Below, piece by piece: positions 59,833 to 64,000 of a stretch of 64,000 nucleotides of DNA. The stretch comes from Viridibacillus sp050278625 (GTDB lineage: Bacteria; Bacillota; Bacilli; Bacillales_A; Planococcaceae). How positions within the stretch are numbered: the stretch's first letter is position 1; each line of letters starts with the position of its first letter. The stretch covers positions 1 through 64,000 of the forward strand of contig NZ_JBNNTI010000015.1 of NCBI RefSeq assembly GCF_050278625.1, in the 5' to 3' direction. A program made the translations under genes and the position numbers. The notes below the pieces were generated by a model. That model saw only the letters and a program-made list of their open reading frames with translations. It was not told where the DNA came from and made no database searches.

Positions 59833-61289
59833 AAGCAAGGATACAGCTTGACCCTAAATTAGTAGTGAGCATCGTTTATATCGCAGCGATGTTCATGGTT
59901 TCAATGGACGGGACGATCGTCAATGTAATCTTGCCAACGATCAGTAAGGAATTTAATATCGAGCCCTCGTCAACGAGTGGCATTAACGTCGGATACTTAG
60001 TAAGTCTGGCAGTATTCCTCCCTGTAGCTGGTTGGCTTGGTGATCGTTTTGGGACCAAGAAAATCTTCTTGGTGGCCTTAGGAGTCTTCACGGCCGCCTC
60101 CCTTTTATGCGGATTCGCTAATAACCTTCAAACTTTGAACTTGTTCCGGGTTTTGCAGGGGGCAGGAGGCGGTGTCCTGGCACCAGTTGGCATGGCCATT
60201 TTATTTAGAACGTTCTCTCCAGAAGAACGACCTAAGGTATCCAGGTCCCTTGTGCTTCCCATTGCCTTCGCACCAGCCATTGGTCCGATCGTTGGCGGAT
60301 TCTTTGCGGAACAACTAACATGGCGCTGGGCGTTTTTTATAAATGTCCCTTCCGGAATTATCGTCTTGTTATTCGGCTTACTGTTTTTAAAGGAACATAA
60401 GGAGCCCGCCACTGGTAGGTTGGACCTCCCAGGCTTCTTGCTATCGGCAGCAGGATTTTCTATGTTGATGTATGCACTGAGTATAGGGCCATCTAAAGGA
60501 TGGGGTTCCCCTATCATCATGTATACAGGATTTGTAGGTTTCGTATTTGTTTGTTCGTTTGTTCTAATTGAGTTGCGTGTGAATAAACCAATGCTCGATT
60601 TGCGTTTATTATCCGATCGACTGTTTCGGACATTAGGCATCATTTCATTATTTTCAATGGCCGGTTTATTGGGGTTGCTCTTTGTGTTCCCATTAATGTA
60701 TCAAAATGCAACGAATTCCACAGCTTTAGAAAGTGGACTTGCTACTTTTCCAGAGGCACTGGGTTTAATGGTTGCATCTAGAATGATGCCTTGGACTTCC
60801 AAGAAACTTGGCATACACCAGGTGATTTGGATAGGACTACTGTTGACCGCTATGATTTTTTCACTGATAAGCATTGTTGGTCCGACAGCGAATTCTTGGT
60901 TCCTTCGGGTCCTATTGTTTAGCGTAGGCATATGCTTGGGACATACTGTGGTTGCAGTACAGTTTTCAACTTTTACTAATATCACTTCTGCTTCTATGGG
61001 GAGGGCAACTACATTGTTCAATGTTCAAAACAGAATTGGCTCTGCCATAGGTGTAGCCATATTAGCTAGCATTTTGGGGGCGGTGGGCACTGGGTCAGTG
61101 GGAACAACTGGTGGAGAATCTTTTAATTTGGCATCCTATCAAATCGCTCTTTTCGGTTCGGCAGTTTTCCTCATAATAGCTCTATTATTTTCGCTAAGTT
61201 TAAGAAAGGAAGATTTTAAGGCGGTTATGTCGAAACAGGGTACTGCCAAGCCTACTCATATAGAACCAGTTAGAAGAGTGAATGAGTAA
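59829..61289 (+). CDS. MFS transporter (DHA2), probable bacillibactin exporter
   Basis: This is a 486-residue, roughly 14-helix EmrB/QacA-type antiporter. VSMDGTIVNVILPTISKEF (helix 1), LGDRFGTKKIFLVALG (loop 2-3), RVLQGAGGGVLAPVGMAI and FAPAIGPIVGGFFAEQL (motif C) are clear. It starts at GTG inside the end of the mbtH-like gene. Its place in the operon strongly suggests export of bacillibactin. It is of a different MFS subtype from B. subtilis YmfD, so the role is inferred from context. Confidence 0.85.
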   Translation: MKARIQLDPKLVVSIVYIAAMFMVSMDGTIVNVILPTISKEFNIEPSSTSGINVGYLVSLAVFLPVAGWLGDRFGTKKIFLVALGVFTAASLLCGFANNLQTLNLFRVLQGAGGGVLAPVGMAILFRTFSPEERPKVSRSLVLPIAFAPAIGPIVGGFFAEQLTWRWAFFINVPSGIIVLLFGLLFLKEHKEPATGRLDLPGFLLSAAGFSMLMYALSIGPSKGWGSPIIMYTGFVGFVFVCSFVLIELRVNKPMLDLRLLSDRLFRTLGIISLFSMAGLLGLLFVFPLMYQNATNSTALESGLATFPEALGLMVASRMMPWTSKKLGIHQVIWIGLLLTAMIFSLISIVGPTANSWFLRVLLFSVGICLGHTVVAVQFSTFTNITSASMGRATTLFNVQNRIGSAIGVAILASILGAVGTGSVGTTGGESFNLASYQIALFGSAVFLIIALLFSLSLRKEDFKAVMSKQGTAKPTHIEPVRRVNE

Positions 61290-61321
61290 TTCAATTTTAA
61301 AAATGTTTTTTTGTTAATGGC

Positions 61322-61359
61322 GGGTTGCTGTGATTTTAAACAGCACCCCCTCTTTGTTT
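61322..61359 (+). terminator. intrinsic terminator after the dhb operon
   Basis: GGG-TGCTGT and ACAGCA-CCC form a hairpin followed by a T-rich stretch, 33 bases after the exporter stop. Confidence 0.65.
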
Positions 61360-61415
61360 TCTAACATTTTGACTCTCAATTTATCGGTCAGTTAAGAGGT
61401 AGAGAGGTAGGAGAA

Positions 61416-62128
61416 TTGATTGAAGTATATATTTGTAAATTGCCTGCAAAGAGAGAGAAAGCTACTCTAAACAGTTTGCTTTCTTATTTTCAGCGGAGAT
61501 GCAAAATCGAGTGAGGAAATTCGTGAAGGTGGATGATGCGTACCGCTCATTGATAGGAAATCTGATGGTACGTATTATTCTTAAAGCACGATACGGTTCT
61601 AGTGTTGGGGAATTAGAAGTGGGAATCAATGCATATGGCAAACCTTTTTTATGTGGATATCCTTCTTTTCACTACAATATTTCCCATTCCGGTGAGTACG
61701 TGGTTTGTGCTGTTCATGATGAAGAAGTCGGTGTGGATATAGAAAAAGTAGGGCCATTTGATTTGCAGCTTGCAATGGGGTTTTTTACAGAAGAAGAATA
61801 TAGGGATTTGTTGAACGCCAAAGAGGATGGAATTCATGCTTTTTATGATATATGGACCTTAAAAGAAAGTTATATCAAAGCGATTGGTAAAGGGCTGTCT
61901 ATTCCCTTAAATTCTTTTAATGTAAAAAAATATAACCATGACTGTATTCAATTAACGGATGTACTTATAGGTAAACCAATTACTGATTATATTTGCAAAC
62001 AATATATGATTGATGGGGACTATAGTCTTTCTGTTTGTGCCCATCAGGCGAATATCAATCAATTTAATCAATATCTTAATTTAGTTTCCTTTAAAGAAAT
62101 ATGCTGTGCTTTATGTGTTTCTTCTTGA
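61416..62128 (+). pseudogene. sfp: Sfp-type 4'-phosphopantetheinyl transferase with apparent frameshift
   Basis: This enzyme attaches phosphopantetheine to the carrier domains of DhbB and DhbF. From TTG 61416 (GTAGGAG before it) one frame reads IEVYICKLPAKREKATLNSL LSYF in two blocks and stops at 61512. The other frame supplies SAEMQNRVRKFVKVDDAYRS onward, with GVDIEKVGPFD and WTLKESYIKAIGKGLSIPL. Joining them needs one extra T in the TTTT at 61487-61490. Without it, the only start is ATG 61499, with no proper binding site and about 29 residues missing. Confidence 0.8.
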
Positions 62129-62337
62129 AGAGGCATAATTAAGAAAACTCGAATCTGAAGTGTCATATACTTCGCTTTTATTTAGAATTTTTCGAGTTCG
62201 CCAGGATTGTTATTAACCAATTTAAGTAGTCTGGATTCAGAAAAGAGATGGATTAATTTTGATATAAATATATATTATGATTGTTTAGGTGCAGCTCTTA
62301 TGGAGGATTAGAATGGCGAAATATTACTCTTAGGGAA
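62129..62337. other. intergenic after the transferase gene
   Basis: An imperfect long inverted repeat, AACTCGAA...TTCGAGTT (about 62156-62201), may end the transferase transcript. Nothing else is seen. Confidence 0.4.
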
Positions 62338-62446
62338 AAGCGACTCGGCGCTCGCTCGCGGAAAGCTTCTGAAAACCTAATCTATCTTGTATAAAAATAA
62401 AAAGACTGTAGAAAACTCATTTTTTTCGAGATTGTCTACAGTCTGA
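62338..62446 (+). repeat. GC-rich palindromic repeat, form A, copy 5 (truncated)
   Basis: It contains gcgactcggcgctcgctcgc, ggaaagcttctgaaaacc, atctatcttgt and the hairpin gactgtagaaaactc...tctacagtctg. As in copy 1, the half with the gactcctgcggg block is missing. Confidence 0.75.
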
Positions 62447-62600
62447 AAAGACCACATTTTGGGTCTTTTTTTAAGAATCCATCATGTTAAATAAAGATCA
62501 AAAAGTACTACTGATACCGATATTTTAATTGTTTTAATTGGAAAAGGGTGAAGCAACCAATACAAAACCCTAAAATCAAGTTCGATTTGAAAATAAAAGA

Positions 62601-62629
62601 AAAAAGCTGCACCAATGGGGAGCAGCTTT
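62601..62629 (-). terminator. intrinsic terminator
   Basis: AAAGCTGC and GCAGCTTT form a stem. On the minus strand it is followed by a T run, just after the stop of the gene at 62636. Confidence 0.75.
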
Positions 62630-62635
62630 ACACAG

Positions 62636-63037
62636 TTAGTATTGATATTTTTTTGTATCTGTAATGATTTTAAAATGAATCCCTTTAATTTCCTTTGTAA
62701 TTTCCTCTTTTACATCATCCAGATTGACTAGTTTATTAGAACCTACATAAAGTGAAAGCTCATCCATTAAGCGATTGAATGAGTTCGAAAATAGACTTCG
62801 CATCGCATCGAAGTCTAGGTTGCGGAAGCTTCCATCAATTTCATAAGCTTCGATTGAATTCATTTGCTTAGAGGCACCTGCAAAACGATCATCGTACACT
62901 GTATATGTTTCATCAGAAAAGGCAACGATATATAATTCTTCGCCCGTAACAGTATGTAATTCAATATTATTCTTATGTTTTTTGACATCTGTAATGCTGT
63001 GAATGCCTTCCGTATGTTTAATATTAAATAAGCTCAT
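62636..63037 (-). CDS. hypothetical protein
   Basis: This is a 133-residue soluble, acidic protein. Residues 1-55 look strand-rich (DVKKHKNNIELHTVTGEELY, IVAFSDETYTVYDDRF), and residues 65-115 look helical (FDAMRSLFSNSFNRLMDELS). AGGGGGTTTTTAT precedes ATG 63037. Single gene with its own terminator. No family recognised. Confidence 0.65.
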   Translation of the reverse strand: MSLFNIKHTEGIHSITDVKKHKNNIELHTVTGEELYIVAFSDETYTVYDDRFAGASKQMNSIEAYEIDGSFRNLDFDAMRSLFSNSFNRLMDELSLYVGSNKLVNLDDVKEEITKEIKGIHFKIITDTKKYQY

Positions 63038-63410
63038 ATAAAAACCCCCTAGAAAATTGAACCAATATAGAACTAGTCGATTGACGCTTCCTATATGGTT
63101 ACTTTAATAATATCATAATTTACTTATATTTGAATTTGTGTATTATAAAATACTCATTATAATATACCTATTTTGTGAACGTATTAAAAATAAGTTTTAC
63201 ATTATTACCATAATTTTATATTTTGTATATTTACAAGGAAAATAAAGGATGTATAATAGTATATGTAAATATAAATTTGAATTATAGACACCTCGTTAGT
63301 CTATATGCAAACCCAGTGTTTACCCATGTCTTTTTTTTACACAAATCTTTCTCTTTATCTTTGTTTTTCAGAAGCTTAAAAAAGTTGTTCCAATGGAAGG
63401 GACTGGATTT
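63038..63410. other. intergenic between divergent genes
   Basis: Very AT-rich and likely to hold the promoters of both neighbours. No clear operator or fold. A short frame, 63223-63414, overlaps the next gene's start and has no binding site, so it is not called. Confidence 0.4.
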
Positions 63411-64000
63411 ATGAAATATTTTACAAAGAAATGGTTTGAAGAAAATCAATTATCCAATTATTTATTTTTCCTTGTTACAATAGAAGACTGGGAAGAGGAA
63501 AAAGCTTATTATAGAGAATACGATATCGATTTAGAACAGGAACGCAAAATGGAATTACAACGTGATCAAGACAAATTGTTAAGATTTTTACCTAAAGAAT
63601 TCCATCCATATATCCTAGATGGCTCTATCATTGATGGTGCACCAAGTGAAAAGTTGCGCAATATGGCAAAAAACTGGTTGGAGAAGTTTGAAACTTTGAC
63701 TAATGATAAATTCGAAAAATGTGCTGCAGATTTTATAGCAGCTAAAAGTAAACTTTCAAAAACGGCAAAAGAACTATTTGTTAGCTCGTTCCATGATGCA
63801 ACAATTCAAGCGATTGAGAGAAATTCTGACCAAACATTTACAATCAAGTTGAATTTAGAAAATACGTATCATGATACAGACAAGTTAACGATTACTTTCG
63901 TAGATGTCAGTGAGTTTAAATGTACAGCACCGGTCAAAAAAGGGTCATGGTGGTTGTATGAAGAGGTGTCAATAGTTGATACTGGTTTTAGATTAAATGT
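63411..64000 (+). CDS. DUF4085-like protein, partial at window end
   Basis: An uninterrupted frame of at least 196 codons starts at ATG 63411 (GGAAGGG before it) and runs off the window. The start MKYFTKKWFEENQLSNYLFF resembles DUF4085 proteins of bacilli, which open with MKYFTKEWYE. The following part is helical and charged (EYDIDLEQERKMELQRDQD), then strand-rich (FTIKLNLENTYHDTDKLTIT, FVDVSEFKCTAPVKKGSWWL). Function unknown. Confidence 0.75.
   Translation, partial: MKYFTKKWFEENQLSNYLFFLVTIEDWEEEKAYYREYDIDLEQERKMELQRDQDKLLRFLPKEFHPYILDGSIIDGAPSEKLRNMAKNWLEKFETLTNDKFEKCAADFIAAKSKLSKTAKELFVSSFHDATIQAIERNSDQTFTIKLNLENTYHDTDKLTITFVDVSEFKCTAPVKKGSWWLYEEVSIVDTGFRLN

Noticed and set aside
1..64000. 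CRISPR arrays, tRNA/rRNA genes, prophage or restriction systems
   Set aside because: I looked for regularly spaced short repeats, cloverleaf ends with CCA and typical phage or restriction motifs and found none. The only repeats are the dispersed palindromic elements.

Overview
The window looks like the chromosome of a low-GC, endospore-forming type of Bacillota, most likely the Bacillaceae/Planococcaceae (Lysinibacillus, Psychrobacillus or Peribacillus-like). The reasons are AT-rich intergenic DNA, strong AGGAGG-type ribosome binding sites, a proline T-box, a ydaO-type c-di-AMP riboswitch, VanRSY-like genes, a DUF4085-like gene and a dhb (bacillibactin) operon arranged as in the Bacillus cereus group. 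The species cannot be fixed from sequence alone.

Layout. 0-3.8 kb is a decayed zone. It holds the end of an IS30-type transposase, an orphaned c-di-AMP riboswitch on the minus strand, transposase and gene relics, and a small methyltransferase operon behind two twin palindromes. 4-21 kb is a run of small accessory and metabolite-handling genes: acetyltransferase, three EamA exporters, MFS and LysE transporters, and regulators of the LysR, PadR, MocR, XRE-cupin and TrmB types, many with visible palindromic operators. It also holds a barstar-like protein and a zinc peptidase. 21.3-23.9 kb is a repeat-driven rearrangement hot spot with a tandem duplication and a topB relic. 24-29 kb holds a calcium-type P-ATPase and topoisomerase III. 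29.5-32.3 kb is a vanR-vanS-vanY-like set without vanHAX. 32.5-40 kb holds a TetR/MFS pair, an aminoacyl-histidine dipeptidase, a DinB-like protein, relics, and a strongly folded leader RNA of unknown class. 41.2-43.8 kb is T-box-controlled proBA. 43.9-46.8 kb holds small membrane and regulatory genes and a broken gene.

47-62 kb is the main functional locus. A Fur box and sigma-A promoter precede dhbA-dhbC-dhbE-dhbB-dhbF-mbtH-MFS exporter, followed by an Sfp-type phosphopantetheinyl transferase. The two adenylation domains of DhbF read as glycine and threonine, so the expected product is bacillibactin: DhbC, DhbB and DhbA make 2,3-dihydroxybenzoate, DhbE activates it onto the carrier domain of DhbB, and DhbF with the MbtH-like partner assembles and cyclises three DHB-Gly-Thr units. 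Two points stand out. The esterase gene besA, which normally releases iron from the siderophore and sits here in B. subtilis, survives only as a multiply frameshifted relic. The transferase gene needed to prime the carrier domains has an apparent one-base frameshift near its start.

A GC-rich palindromic intergenic repeat occurs seven times in two diverged forms. Three copies sit directly upstream of IS1182-like transposase relics, and others border the duplication and the topB relic. No CRISPR array, tRNA or rRNA gene, prophage, or clear new multi-gene system was found. The best candidates for something undescribed are the folded RNA near 39.4 kb and the PadR-controlled proteins with a reiterated Trp-rich membrane repeat.
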